Shown here: piece after piece, positions 49,961 to 57,652 of the stretch | How positions within the stretch are numbered: the stretch's first letter is position 1 | How the letters are laid out: each line of letters starts with the position of its first letter | Virus record (IMG/VR): IMGVR_UViG_3300025929_000013 | Span: 1-64,000 of that record | Direction: 5' to 3' (one strand) | Source of the DNA: a virus | Length of the DNA: 64,000 bases | The notes under the pieces: generated by a model | The model's database searches: none | Seen by the model: only the letters and a program-made list of their open reading frames with translations | Told to the model about the DNA's origin: nothing | Translations under genes and position numbers: made by a program

Positions 49961-50262
49961 ATCACCCCCAGGGTCGGGTAGCTAGTGCCGCTGTATCCGG
50001 CCTGCGAGCCGGTGTAGTCCACGCGCGGCAGCGGGAACTTGGAGTCCACCGCGAGCACGTCCGCGATGGTCGGCTGCTGGCACGGGCCGTATCCGAAGCG
50101 GGGCGGCGCGGGCTTGCCGATGTTCGCGATCGGCGGGCGGATCGCCTCGATCGCCGCGGTCGAGAGCCTGGCCTGGCCGCTCAGTGCGCGGCTGACCTGG
50201 TTCTCCTGCAAGCTCTGCCACGGCTTGGTGGTGTCGTAGACCGTATTCGAGTTCTGCATCAC
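49957..50262 (-). CDS. small hypothetical protein
   Basis: Not recognised. 101 residues (a second Met at 50259 is also possible). Polar, Pro/Ser/Gln-rich, few predicted helices; a minor virion protein is possible from its position, without direct evidence. Confidence 0.65.
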   Translation of the reverse strand: MMQNSNTVYDTTKPWQSLQENQVSRALSGQARLSTAAIEAIRPPIANIGKPAPPRFGYGPCQQPTIADVLAVDSKFPLPRVDYTGSQAGYSGTSYPTLGVM

Positions 50263-50790
50263 TTAGCTCCACGCCGGTCGCAGGTGCGCGAGCTGCGCGA
50301 CCCGCCTGGGATTGGTCTGGCCGAGGGCGTTGGGGTCCTCGGGGTAGCTCACCTGCTTCATCCGGTACATCTCGGCCGGGCTGGCGGCCGGGACCTTGCC
50401 CAGGTGCGCCAGGCGCTCGACCTCGTTGCCGTGCGCGGTCCAGCGCTCGCCGCCGCGCTGCTGGGCCTCGATGCCGGACATCAGGTTCAGCTCGGGACGC
50501 CAGAAATAGTCGTTGAGGTCAATGCGCTCACCCTTGTGCACGCCGCGCTGGTACTGGCGCTGGGTCAGGCGACCCTGCACGTTGAGCATCACCCGGTCCT
50601 GGCGCCGGTCTATCAGGGTACCGATATAACCGTCTGGATACTGTGCCTGGGGGGCGCGGCCGGTCTGCATCATGCGCCGGGCGTCCTGGATGGAGCGCCC
50701 GCCGATCAGCGGCACGCCGCCGTTGGCGTTCTGGACGACAGAGCCCTGCTGACCCACGCCCATCGGCGGGTTGTACATCCAGTTCGGCAT
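50263..50790 (-). CDS. hypothetical protein, 175 aa
   Basis: Not recognised. Gln/Gly/Asn-rich N-terminus (NPPMGVGQQGSVVQNANGG) and Arg-rich middle (LIDRRQDRVMLNV, RLTQRQYQRGVHKG). Stop abuts the next start. A structural role is plausible given its neighbours but not shown. Confidence 0.7.
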   Translation of the reverse strand: MPNWMYNPPMGVGQQGSVVQNANGGVPLIGGRSIQDARRMMQTGRAPQAQYPDGYIGTLIDRRQDRVMLNVQGRLTQRQYQRGVHKGERIDLNDYFWRPELNLMSGIEAQQRGGERWTAHGNEVERLAHLGKVPAASPAEMYRMKQVSYPEDPNALGQTNPRRVAQLAHLRPAWS

Positions 50791-50801
50791 GGGTCACCCC
50801 C

Positions 50802-50975
50802 TTACATCGAGGACTTGCGGGCCGCCTGGTCGGCGGTCGGCATGGGGCTGATCGGCGAGGCGCCCGGGGCAGGTGCCGGATGAGCGCGCACGCCCGGCTG
50901 GCCCTGTGCGGCGAGCGAGGTGGAGAACTGGTGCGGGCTGATCGGCGCGGCGCCGGAGGTGTCGTAGCCGGACAT
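50802..50975 (-). CDS. small Ser/Pro-rich protein
   Basis: Not recognised. 57 residues; start overlaps the stop of the preceding gene (TGATG). Repeats PISP segments; probably disordered. Confidence 0.6.
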   Translation of the reverse strand: MSGYDTSGAAPISPHQFSTSLAAQGQPGVRAHPAPAPGASPISPMPTADQAARKSSM

Positions 50976-51301
50976 CAGTTCGGCTCCGGACCGAGGCCGT
51001 CGAACCCGGCGCGCCAGGTGTCCTTCTGGCCGTGGCTGGAGGGCAGCATGTAGACGTTGCGGCCCAGGCCCTCGGCGGGGGCGGGGTAGGCGCGGGTGGC
51101 GGTGACCACGTTGCAGGCGCCGGAGGTCTCCTTGGTCTGGGAGCGGCGGCCGACCGGCTGGCGGGTGGGGTCCTTGGTCTTGCCCGAGCCCTTCTTGGGC
51201 ACGAGGGTGCCGCCCTTGACCCCGACGGCGCGCGAGGACGTGGCGTCCGAGGTGCCGATCAAGGGCCCCATCGGCGAGATCTCGTTGCGGCTCTTGGCCA
51301 T
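50975..51301 (-). CDS. small basic hypothetical protein
   Basis: Not recognised. 108 residues, Lys/Arg/Gly-rich N-terminal half (KGGTLVPKKGSGKTKDPTRQ), polar C-terminal half. It may bind nucleic acid. First gene after a likely promoter at 51361, so it probably heads the leftward operon that runs to the lysis genes. Confidence 0.65.
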   Translation of the reverse strand: MAKSRNEISPMGPLIGTSDATSSRAVGVKGGTLVPKKGSGKTKDPTRQPVGRRSQTKETSGACNVVTATRAYPAPAEGLGRNVYMLPSSHGQKDTWRAGFDGLGPEPN

Positions 51302-51360
51302 GGACGTGCCTCCGACATGAGCGGCCTAAGTGCGAGCGGGTGACGATCGGCCCTGCCCAC

Positions 51361-51366
51361 AGTATA
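51361..51366 (-). promoter_or_regulatory. candidate promoter (-10 TATACT)
   Basis: TATACT on the minus strand in a 78-base gap, with the start of the next gene 60 bases downstream. The -35 is weak (CACGGC at 17 bases). Confidence 0.4.
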
Positions 51367-51379
51367 AAGACGTGGATGC

Positions 51380-51697
51380 CTAAGCCGTGAGTGAGGCTTC
51401 GCGGCGGCGATCGCTGCCCCAGCCCCCGCCCACGGCCTCCACCCGGAAGCTCAGGGCGCTGACGCTGCCCTCGGCGACCTGCGCGTCGGTGAACGCGATC
51501 GTGGTGATCACTGTGAGGCCCCGCTGGGCGAGGTAGCCCTGGGCGATGGGCACGGACTTCGCAGCCTGGTTCACGGCGCTCGGCCCGATGGCGCGCATCT
51601 CGACGGTGCGCCCGTCGGCCAGGGCGTGCGCGACCGCGCTGCCCAGCTCGACGGCGGGGGTTCCGCTCTTGACGCGGAAGACGCGCGGCGCGGCCAT
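51380..51697 (-). CDS. SpoVS family protein
   Basis: 105 residues with the SpoVS layout: FRVKSGTPAVELGSAVAHAL, VEMRAIGPSAVNQAAKSV, PIAQGYLAQRGLTVIT, IAFTDAQV and a closing strand FRVEAVG. SpoVS is a small Alba-like protein that affects sporulation in Bacillus and is widespread in sporulating or filamentous bacteria. In Streptomyces phages it may modify host development or bind nucleic acid. It fits with the WhiB-like and WhiJ-like genes in this window. Confidence 0.85.
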   Translation of the reverse strand: MAAPRVFRVKSGTPAVELGSAVAHALADGRTVEMRAIGPSAVNQAAKSVPIAQGYLAQRGLTVITTIAFTDAQVAEGSVSALSFRVEAVGGGWGSDRRREASLTA

Positions 51698-51711
51698 GGT
51701 GCTCCAAATCC

Positions 51712-51746
51712 GGTACTTCAGATACGAGTCCTTGTACTGAAGGTAC
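51712..51746. repeat. inverted repeat before spoVS-like gene
   Basis: GGTACTTCAG / CTGAAGGTAC with one bulged base and a 15-base loop, in the 5' leader of the SpoVS-like gene (minus strand). A regulatory hairpin or operator is possible. Confidence 0.45.
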
Positions 51747-51766
51747 GGCCGGGCCCTGCGGCGGTG

Positions 51767-52351
51767 TTACGCCGCCCGCGCGGTGCGCTTCATCTCGGTG
51801 TGCGGCGTGAGGGTCTGGCGCATGCGCACGTCGCGCGGCTCGTCGCCGCGGGTGGACATCGCCTTGGCGATACGGGCGAGCACGTAGGCGTCGGCGGCGT
51901 TATCGGCCTGCGCCTTGGTCATCTCCTTGGCGAAGTCGATGCCCCACAGGCCCTTGACGGAGGCGATGACGATGTCCTTGGGCGCGCGCCCGGTGCCGGA
52001 GACGAACTTCTTGAGCGTGGGCGGAGGCACGAGGGTGGGGTAGCACACGGGGGAGTCCAGGGTCATGCGCAGCACGGTCTTGACCACCGCGCCCAGCTCC
52101 CCGGCCTCCTCGCGCCCGTGGCTGGCGCCGTAGGCGTAGCCCTCCATGCACACGTGGGCGACGTAGTAGCCGTGGCGGGTGTGGGTGATCTGCTCGGTCA
52201 GCCAGCGGCCGATCGCGTTGAGCCGGTCGACGCCGCTGCCATAGCTGCCCGGGGGGAACGCGGTGACCGTGGTGGTGTGCCCGTGAGGCCGCAGGATGCT
52301 CAGGCCGAATCCGCTGTAAGACTGGTCGATGCCGATCCAGCACTCGCTCAC
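51767..52351 (-). CDS. RuvC-like Holliday junction resolvase
   Basis: 194 residues from a GTG overlapping the preceding stop. RNase H-fold motifs: WIGIDQSYSGFGL (D9), HVCMEGYAYG (E70) and QADNAADAYVLA (D150, D154). Such phage enzymes cut branched DNA before packaging or during recombination. It should work with RecA and the PDDEXK nuclease nearby. Confidence 0.8.
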   Translation of the reverse strand: MSECWIGIDQSYSGFGLSILRPHGHTTTVTAFPPGSYGSGVDRLNAIGRWLTEQITHTRHGYYVAHVCMEGYAYGASHGREEAGELGAVVKTVLRMTLDSPVCYPTLVPPPTLKKFVSGTGRAPKDIVIASVKGLWGIDFAKEMTKAQADNAADAYVLARIAKAMSTRGDEPRDVRMRQTLTPHTEMKRTARAA

Positions 52352-52653
52352 GGCACGTCCCGGAATTTGGAGACGCTGTGGACGCGCATGTACAGCTCCG
52401 GTCCGAAGCGGCTTTCGACCGTGTCGAAATACACCTCGAAGCGCACCACACGGCGCCCGAGCAGGCCCGCGCTCTCGTAGGAATGGCTGAGCATGCGCCC
52501 CAGGCTGTAGCGCAGGGCGTCGGGCACGCCGAACCGGTCTATGCGGTCGTCGAGGAACTCGGACGGAAAGACCTCGCGGCACACCATCAGCCCGTGGGGA
52601 TCATCCTTCTCGGGCATGCGCACGGTGTCGTCGGGCACGATCACGGGTTCCAC
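52348..52653 (-). CDS. hypothetical protein
   Basis: Not recognised. 101 residues from a GTG start. Alpha/beta, with a strand-helix pattern at the C-terminus (VVRFEVYFDTVES). Coupled to the RuvC-like gene (4-base overlap). Confidence 0.7.
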   Translation of the reverse strand: MEPVIVPDDTVRMPEKDDPHGLMVCREVFPSEFLDDRIDRFGVPDALRYSLGRMLSHSYESAGLLGRRVVRFEVYFDTVESRFGPELYMRVHSVSKFRDVP

Positions 52654-53113
52654 CTTCCGGTCCGGGTTTCTCTGTCGTGTCGTGCGGTGCGCCGGGTCAG
52701 CTCCCGGGAGACGACGGCGCCGCTGCGTTCGGCGTTGTCGCGCGCCACGGCGGCGAATCCGCGGCTGGCGCGCACGAACTGGTGCTCGCCGTCTAGCTGC
52801 TCCACGGCCGCGTCCGAGAGGGCGGCGGCCTTCTGGGCGGCGACCGTGCGCAACTCCGGACGGCGCAGGGACGCGGCGGCCCTCTCCCGGTTCAGCGCCG
52901 TCTCCAGATCCTTCTCGTCGCTCTCGTATCGGCGGCGACCGCGGCGGCGAACGCCGTCCAGGCGCCGTAGACCACCAGCAGGCGCATCAGCTCGTCGTCG
53001 GACAGCTCGGTGATGTCCTGCGGCAGCTCGGGCATGTCGCCGTCGGGCTCGACCGGCAGGCGCAGGCCGCGGTTCTCCACCGCGCGCGCGGCTCTGCGGG
53101 TGACCGGCCTCAC
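52641..53113 (-). pseudogene. coiled-coil protein split by an apparent -1 frameshift
   Basis: The frame from GTG 53113 encodes LSDDELMRLLVVYGAWT... and stops at 52892. The overlapping -1 frame continues as YESDEKDLETALNRE...LRTVAAQ...ERSGAVVSRELTRR and ends at 52641. Together they have the layout of one actinophage protein (LSDEEL..., then a long coiled coil, then VSRELTRR). The second part has no start codon or ribosome binding site of its own except a TTG at 52853. There is no obvious slippery sequence, so it may be a mutation, a sequence error or an unusual programmed shift (near 52940). Confidence 0.6.
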
Positions 53114-54018
53114 GTGAGGGCCTCGCAGTCGCGGCACGCGCCGGGGAAGCGGCACGCCGGATCGGGTCCGACGCCGTCCAGAGCCAGCTTGATCTGCGCG
53201 GCGCCGGTCAGGATCGGTTTGATCAAGCTCTTGTCGTACTTGACGGAGAATTCCTTCGCGTCCTGCGACAGCTTGGAGTCGTAGAGGTAGACCATGCGGT
53301 CGACCGGGATTCCCATGGTGCGCGCGAGGTAGAGGTAGATCTGGCCCTGGCGCAGGTGCGCGACGAACGGCTTGTGGATCGCGTCCCACAGGCCCTTGAG
53401 GTCCAGGACCGTGCCGCGGGGGGTGTCGTAGGTGTGCCGCTCCAGCAGGGCGGGGTCGGCGTAGCGCACGGTGCCCTCGCCGACCGTCTTGATCTCCACC
53501 AGGCAGTGGCGCTCGGGCACGTATCCGTCGGTGCGCCCCTCGATCATCAGGTCGGGGTCTTGCAGGGGCAGCTCGTCGTAGACCAGCAGCGCGCTGCCGC
53601 AGTCGCACCATTTCGGGGCGCGCGCGTAGAAGCGCGACTCGCACGCCAGGCAGCGCCAGTAGCCCTCCAGCAGGCTCATCTGGGTCATCCAGCGCTGCCA
53701 GCGGGCGTGCGCGTCGTGTCCGTAGGTGAAGACGGCCTCGCGGGAGAAGGTCTGGCGCTCGCGGGTGCTCACGCTGCCGCGCAGACGCTCAAGGTTGGCG
53801 CGGGGGCACCAGCCGGTGCGGCAGATGTCGCTGGGATGTAGAGCGTGAGGGTTGCGCTCGGGGTCGGGCTTGCGGGCCGCGTCGAGGACGTGGGCGCGGA
53901 TGTCGGCGAGCAGGACGGTGGGGATTTTTCGGTTGGCGAGAAGCTCGGCGAGGCCGCGGGCGCCCCCCGTCGGCGCCGCTTTCGCCGTGTTGGTGCGGTG
54001 GGGGGTCGCCATTGCCAT
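53110..54018 (-). CDS. Cas4-like PD-(D/E)XK exonuclease
   Basis: 302 residues from the ATG at 54018 (alternative Met at 54012). Catalytic motif: D164 in EGRTDGYV and E175-x-K177 in LVEIKTV. Likely Fe-S ligands: C66 or C71 early (DICRTGWC) and C289, C295, C298 at the end (CRFPGACRDC). A further Cys set (CLAC...CDC, 123-140) may bind zinc. Cas4-like/RecB-type nucleases resect DNA ends in phage recombination; true Cas4 proteins also shape CRISPR spacers. Given the array in this genome, either role deserves attention. Confidence 0.8.
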   Translation of the reverse strand: MAMATPHRTNTAKAAPTGGARGLAELLANRKIPTVLLADIRAHVLDAARKPDPERNPHALHPSDICRTGWCPRANLERLRGSVSTRERQTFSREAVFTYGHDAHARWQRWMTQMSLLEGYWRCLACESRFYARAPKWCDCGSALLVYDELPLQDPDLMIEGRTDGYVPERHCLVEIKTVGEGTVRYADPALLERHTYDTPRGTVLDLKGLWDAIHKPFVAHLRQGQIYLYLARTMGIPVDRMVYLYDSKLSQDAKEFSVKYDKSLIKPILTGAAQIKLALDGVGPDPACRFPGACRDCEALT

Positions 54019-54311
54019 TTCTCCGGCTCGTCGGGGTTCTCGCGTTTGATCGCCTTGCGGTCGTGCTGCTGGAGCCCGCCCCACACACCCCAGGACTCGT
54101 TGTTGAGGATCGCTCGCTTCAGGCAGCGCTGGCGCATGGGGCACACCGGGCCGCCGGAGTCGCCGTTGCAGATCGCCATGGCCTGGGGGGCGGAGTCGAA
54201 CCAGGGGTCCGCGCCGAAACGGGGGCGAGGGAATTTGCGGCACAGGGCCTCGCGCAGCGGGTCGTCGCCGCGCGACCAGTCCACCGCGCGATCCCTGGAC
54301 ATCAACACCAT
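53769..54311 (-). CDS. WhiB-like transcription factor
   Basis: 180 residues from ATG 54311 (TAATG overlap). Four cysteines for the Fe-S cluster (C24, C48, C57, C63) and the signature SWGVWGG (73-79) followed by HDRKAIKR. The second-third cysteine spacing is longer than in classical WhiB (eight residues, NGDSGGPV, in place of two). The last about 80 residues overlap the nuclease gene in another frame; the RRKRRRR stretch there could serve as the basic DNA-binding tail. WhiB-like proteins bind the main sigma factor and control development; phage copies can repress host whiB genes. Confidence 0.8.
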   Translation of the reverse strand: MVLMSRDRAVDWSRGDDPLREALCRKFPRPRFGADPWFDSAPQAMAICNGDSGGPVCPMRQRCLKRAILNNESWGVWGGLQQHDRKAIKRENPDEPEKWQWRPPTAPTRRKRRRRGAPAASPSFSPTEKSPPSCSPTSAPTSSTRPASPTPSATLTLYIPATSAAPAGAPAPTLSVCAAA

Positions 54312-54619
54312 TACCCGCCCCCTGTCAGTTCGAGGAAGTGGTCCTTGGTGATCACCGCGTACTCGCGGCCCGCGAGGTCGACCATGACCACCGGCTCGCG
54401 CCCGTCGAGCAGCGCCTGGCGCTCGACCGTCTCCAGCACGTCGCGGCGCAGGCTGAAGCTGCGCGACGCGGTCGTCTTGTACTCGAAGGAGTGGTAGCGG
54501 TTGCGCGCGTCGTTCTTCGCGACCCAGCCGTTGCCGGAGCCGGGCGTCAGGGTGCTGCCGGTCTCGCGGGCGCCGTTGCGCTCCTGCTTGCGGCTGCGCC
54601 GCTGTCCCGGGGTGCTCAT
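54311..54619 (-). CDS. PDDEXK nuclease, Holliday-junction-resolvase-like
   Basis: 102 residues from the ATG at 54619. Matches the short Hjc-like PDDEXK pattern of phage nucleases: GSGNGWVAKNDARNRYHSFEYK with D37, E46 and K48 as probable catalytic residues, then SFSLRRDVLETVERQALLDGREPVVMVD and EYAVITKDHFLEL. It may resolve branched DNA alongside the RuvC-like enzyme. Basic N-terminal tail. Its stop overlaps the WhiB start. Confidence 0.65.
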   Translation of the reverse strand: MSTPGQRRSRKQERNGARETGSTLTPGSGNGWVAKNDARNRYHSFEYKTTASRSFSLRRDVLETVERQALLDGREPVVMVDLAGREYAVITKDHFLELTGGG

Positions 54620-54933
54620 GCCTCGATCCACTTTCCGCCGGTGATCCAGCCGTGGTTGCCGCAGTGCGGGCACAGCAGCGAGGGCACGACCGTGAGCGGG
54701 TCCTGGCACACCAGCTCGTGCTTGGAGCGCGCCAGGTGCCCGGGGACGTTGGTGAACCCGATCCACCCGCCGCACCAGTGCTCGTCGGCGGCGTTCCAGT
54801 GCCAGGTCATCAGGCCGACGCGGGCGGCGGTGCCGGACTGGGTCTCCCAGTCGGCGTACTGATCGTCCCCGAGCGGAAAGACGCTCTCGTTGCCGGGCCA
54901 TGTGGTCGGCGGCGTGTCGTGTTCCCTGATCAT
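54616..54933 (-). CDS. zinc-ribbon protein (DUF6527-like)
   Basis: 105 residues. The C-terminus QDPLTVVPSLLCPHCGNHGWITGGKW follows a common phage pattern (PLTxxPSLxCxxCxxHGxIxxGxW) resembling DUF6527. C88, C91 and His93 probably bind zinc. N-terminal half Trp-rich. ATGA overlaps on both ends. Confidence 0.65.
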   Translation of the reverse strand: MIREHDTPPTTWPGNESVFPLGDDQYADWETQSGTAARVGLMTWHWNAADEHWCGGWIGFTNVPGHLARSKHELVCQDPLTVVPSLLCPHCGNHGWITGGKWIEA

Positions 54934-55319
54934 CGCGCCACCGCCTCGGGTGCGTCGGCCGCGGTCAGGTGCACCGGGCGCAGGCCGTCGGGGTGGTCGG
55001 TCAGGGTGTCGCGTGCGATGCGCAGCCCGTCCTGGTAGGCGCTCCAGCGCTGTCCCAGGCCCGGATCGGCGCGCTCCATCTCGGCGTAGCGCCCGGCGGC
55101 CTCGTACTCCCGGCACAGCGCGGTGACCGCGCCGTGGTAGCGCGAGCGCAGCGCCTGGAGCTCGTCGACCAGATAGCCGATCTCGTCGTTGTCGTGGCTC
55201 CAGCCGCGTTCGGCGTCCAGCAGCGCGGTGACGACCTCGGCCAGCGACGGGTACGCGGGCGAATCCGGGGAGGTGTTGCGCAGGCGGTAGGTCAGGCGGC
55301 GCAGGTCGTTCAGGCTCAT
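54930..55319 (-). CDS. helical hypothetical protein
   Basis: Not recognised. 129 residues from ATG 55319, overlapping the lipoprotein-like gene's stop. Almost fully helical with possible coiled coil; no motif. Confidence 0.7.
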   Translation of the reverse strand: MSLNDLRRLTYRLRNTSPDSPAYPSLAEVVTALLDAERGWSHDNDEIGYLVDELQALRSRYHGAVTALCREYEAAGRYAEMERADPGLGQRWSAYQDGLRIARDTLTDHPDGLRPVHLTAADAPEAVAR

Positions 55320-55606
55320 CGCGCGCCCCCCGTGCAGCGCGGGTCGTTCGCGACCACCGCGATGCCGCCGTAGGGGCTGTCGTTGTGGTAAATGGTGTAC
55401 ACCATGTCGGGGCCGTCGCATTTGCGCGACCAGTTGCTAAAGCCGTCGGGCATGTTGCCGACGGTCGCCGGGCTGTCGTTCTGCACGCGGGTGCGCTGGG
55501 CGTCGTTGTACGGCTGCTGTGCCTTGTTCGAGCAGGCGACCGCGGTCGACAGGACGGTGCACACGACGCCGATCGCGCCGACAATGAGCGTGGTCTTGGG
55601 GATCAT
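55316..55606 (-). CDS. small lipoprotein-like secreted protein
   Basis: 96 residues. A membrane/signal segment (about 5-24, TTLIVGAIGVVCTVLSTAVA) ends at C25; the site AVAC is a poor but possible lipobox. The mature part has MPDGFSNWSRKCDGPDMVYT and NDSPYGGIAVVANDPRC, a pattern I associate with small actinophage/actinobacterial lipoproteins. It may sit on the outer face of the membrane, perhaps for superinfection exclusion (inference). Confidence 0.65.
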   Translation of the reverse strand: MIPKTTLIVGAIGVVCTVLSTAVACSNKAQQPYNDAQRTRVQNDSPATVGNMPDGFSNWSRKCDGPDMVYTIYHNDSPYGGIAVVANDPRCTGGAR

Positions 55607-56646
55607 CGGGTTCCCTCCGGGAAGGCGCGGGTCAGGATCTGCTTGCGCAGCTGCTCCTGGGCGGTCAGGTCGCCGCGCAGCAGGTCGACGAGCGCGTCCT
55701 TGCCCTTCACCCGTACACCGGTGACCGTGTAGTAGGCCCCGGACCGCTCGATCGCCTCGTAGAGCACGCCCATGGTCACCAGCTCCTTGACCTCGTCGTA
55801 CTCGCCCTGGCGAAAGCCCAGCAGCGGGGCGTCATCGAAATAAAAATCGATGGTTGCGATGCGGTGCGGCGCCGCGCTCTTGTTCTTGATCGTCCTGGCT
55901 TTGATCGTCTGGCCGACACGGGCGGCGCCCTTGCCGGGGCGCGTCTCGTCGATGTACTCCGCCCGCGCCACCTCGACCCGCGCGTAATACGCGTAGTTCT
56001 TTGCGTTTCCGCCCGGTGATGTACGGGGGGTGCCCTGGGGGGAGTAGCCGCCGATCTTGTCGCGCCACTGGTTGATGATCAGCCCGAGCAGCGGGCGCTC
56101 CGTGCCGGTCATGGCCCTGGCCGTGGATGTTCCGGCCTTGCGAAAGAATTTCCCGGTCAGGCGCGCGCCGAGGGCCACCTGGAGCTCGTCGATGCCCTTC
56201 TCCTCCTCCTGGTCGGGGATCAGGGCGGGGTAGGAGTCCAGGACGATGGTGTCCACGGCGCGGGAGGCGGCGGCCTCCAGCATCGCCGAGTAGGCCTCTT
56301 CCATCGAGTTGGTGGGGTGCAGCAGGACCCTGTGGTTGTCCACGCCGAGAGCGGCGGCCCAGGCCTCGTCGTATCCCTCGGCGGCGACCCACCAGCAGGT
56401 GAATGCGGGGTCGACGCGCTGGTTCTCGGCGATGGTCTTGAGGACGACGGCGGTCTTGCCGGAGCTTTCCTGGCCGATGACCTCGGTCCACTGGTTGCCC
56501 GGCCAGCCGCCGCCCAGGGCGATGTCCAGGGACAGGGAGCCGCTGGGGAAGCGGGGGGCCGCGGGGACGTCGGCGGCCAGGACGAGGGTGTTCTCGCCGT
56601 ACTTCTTGTTGATCTTCGCGATCAGAGCGGTGACGACCGGGTCCAT
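55603..56646 (-). CDS. recA: RecA-like recombinase
   Basis: 347 residues from ATG 56646. Motifs: Walker A GQESSGKT (58-65), Walker B DTIVLDSYPAL (D137), and the L1/L2 region around QWRDKIGGYSPQGTPRTSPGGNA. The core from 35 to 260 fits RecA; the C-terminal part differs from bacterial RecA, as is common in phage copies. It should form filaments on ssDNA and drive strand exchange in phage replication and repair, together with the polymerase, Cas4-like nuclease and resolvases encoded beside it. A 107-base gap before the next upstream gene may hold its promoter. Confidence 0.85.
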   Translation of the reverse strand: MDPVVTALIAKINKKYGENTLVLAADVPAAPRFPSGSLSLDIALGGGWPGNQWTEVIGQESSGKTAVVLKTIAENQRVDPAFTCWWVAAEGYDEAWAAALGVDNHRVLLHPTNSMEEAYSAMLEAAASRAVDTIVLDSYPALIPDQEEEKGIDELQVALGARLTGKFFRKAGTSTARAMTGTERPLLGLIINQWRDKIGGYSPQGTPRTSPGGNAKNYAYYARVEVARAEYIDETRPGKGAARVGQTIKARTIKNKSAAPHRIATIDFYFDDAPLLGFRQGEYDEVKELVTMGVLYEAIERSGAYYTVTGVRVKGKDALVDLLRGDLTAQEQLRKQILTRAFPEGTR

Positions 56647-56753
56647 GCCTTCTCCGAATCAGAGTTCGAGGAAGGCGTTTCGGCTGCGTACAGGGCCGAC
56701 GATCCCGGTGTTACGATGCGCTGCGACGATAGTGTACTGCGCCGGGGGCTAGT

Positions 56754-57137
56754 TCACTTGATCCGGCCGATGATCTGTTGCGGCCGGTAGCCGCCCTCCT
56801 TGTTGACCTGCCGGGAGGGCGTGGCGGCGGTGCGGTCGGTGGAGACCATGCCGGAGGTCGTGTGCAGCACCGGGTAGCCGCAGGTGTAGCAGCGCGGTTT
56901 GGTCTCCGGGGTGGGCTTGAAGTAGTCGCCGGAGGTGCACGCCGGGCAGCGGTCGACCAGGCTCGCGGACTGCGCCTGGCGCGGCGCCGGAGGGGGCTCC
57001 TCGCTCTGCTGCGGCACCGGCGCAGCGGGCGCTGGCGGGGCGAGTGGGCGCGGCGCCCACCAGGCGTCGAGCGGGGCCTGGTCGCGCGCGGGTGCGGGCG
57101 GGGTGGCGGCGCCGACGGCGCGTTCCCAGAAGCCCAT
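56754..57137 (-). CDS. Pro-rich zinc-ribbon protein
   Basis: Not recognised. 127 residues; start overlaps the stop of the small zinc gene upstream. Residues 10-60 are Pro/Ala-rich and probably disordered; CPACTSGDYF and CYTCGYP (about 66-90) form a zinc ribbon. Confidence 0.7.
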   Translation of the reverse strand: MGFWERAVGAATPPAPARDQAPLDAWWAPRPLAPPAPAAPVPQQSEEPPPAPRQAQSASLVDRCPACTSGDYFKPTPETKPRCYTCGYPVLHTTSGMVSTDRTAATPSRQVNKEGGYRPQQIIGRIK

Positions 57138-57301
57138 CAGGTTCCCTCCTTCTCGCGTTCGCCCTCCACGGGCCTGGTGTCGAAGAATCCTGCATCGCAG
57201 TACTCGCCACCGCCGCGAGGGAAATGGCAGGACAGGAATCCGTTCTTCTTGATCGGCGTGGACTGCCCGCACAGGGGACAAGTGCCTCGGGGGCGCCTCA
57301 T
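57137..57301 (-). CDS. small zinc-finger protein
   Basis: 54 residues, read directly from the sequence: starts MRRPRGTCPLCGQSTPIKK, then FLSCHF and EYCDAGFFDT. The four cysteines could bind one zinc. Both ends overlap neighbours (ATG overlaps the previous stop, TGA overlaps the next ATG), which supports that it is real although short. Confidence 0.7.
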   Translation of the reverse strand: MRRPRGTCPLCGQSTPIKKNGFLSCHFPRGGGEYCDAGFFDTRPVEGEREKEGT

Positions 57302-57651
57302 CACTCGCCCCACGCGACCCAGTCGTCCAGCAGGGAGATGCGGCGCAGCCGCTCATACTTCTCGGCGGTGCTGTGCCCGTCCCACACGGCATCGGCGTTG
57401 TGGCGCACGTGGACGAACAGTGGCCAGTCGGCGGGTGCGATGTGCCAGGTGAGCTGGCCCGCGGGGCTGTAGACGTACACCACGCGCCAGCCGGGGTTGT
57501 CCGCGTCGTCGGCCCATTCGCTGGGCCAGCCGCGGGTGAGCAGGGCGACGAGTTCGGCGCGTTCGCGGTAGACGGCGTTGAGAGAGGCCAGGGCCTTGTT
57601 GCGCTCGGCCTCAAGCTTCGTGAGCTGCACGTAGGCTTCGGGGATGTCCAT
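57301..57651 (-). CDS. hypothetical protein
   Basis: Not recognised. 116 residues. N-terminal coiled-coil-like helix (AYVQLTKLEAERNKALASL), Trp-rich strand region, then a helix. Coupled to the zinc-finger gene. Confidence 0.7.
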   Translation of the reverse strand: MDIPEAYVQLTKLEAERNKALASLNAVYRERAELVALLTRGWPSEWADDADNPGWRVVYVYSPAGQLTWHIAPADWPLFVHVRHNADAVWDGHSTAEKYERLRRISLLDDWVAWGE

Positions 57652-57652
57652 C

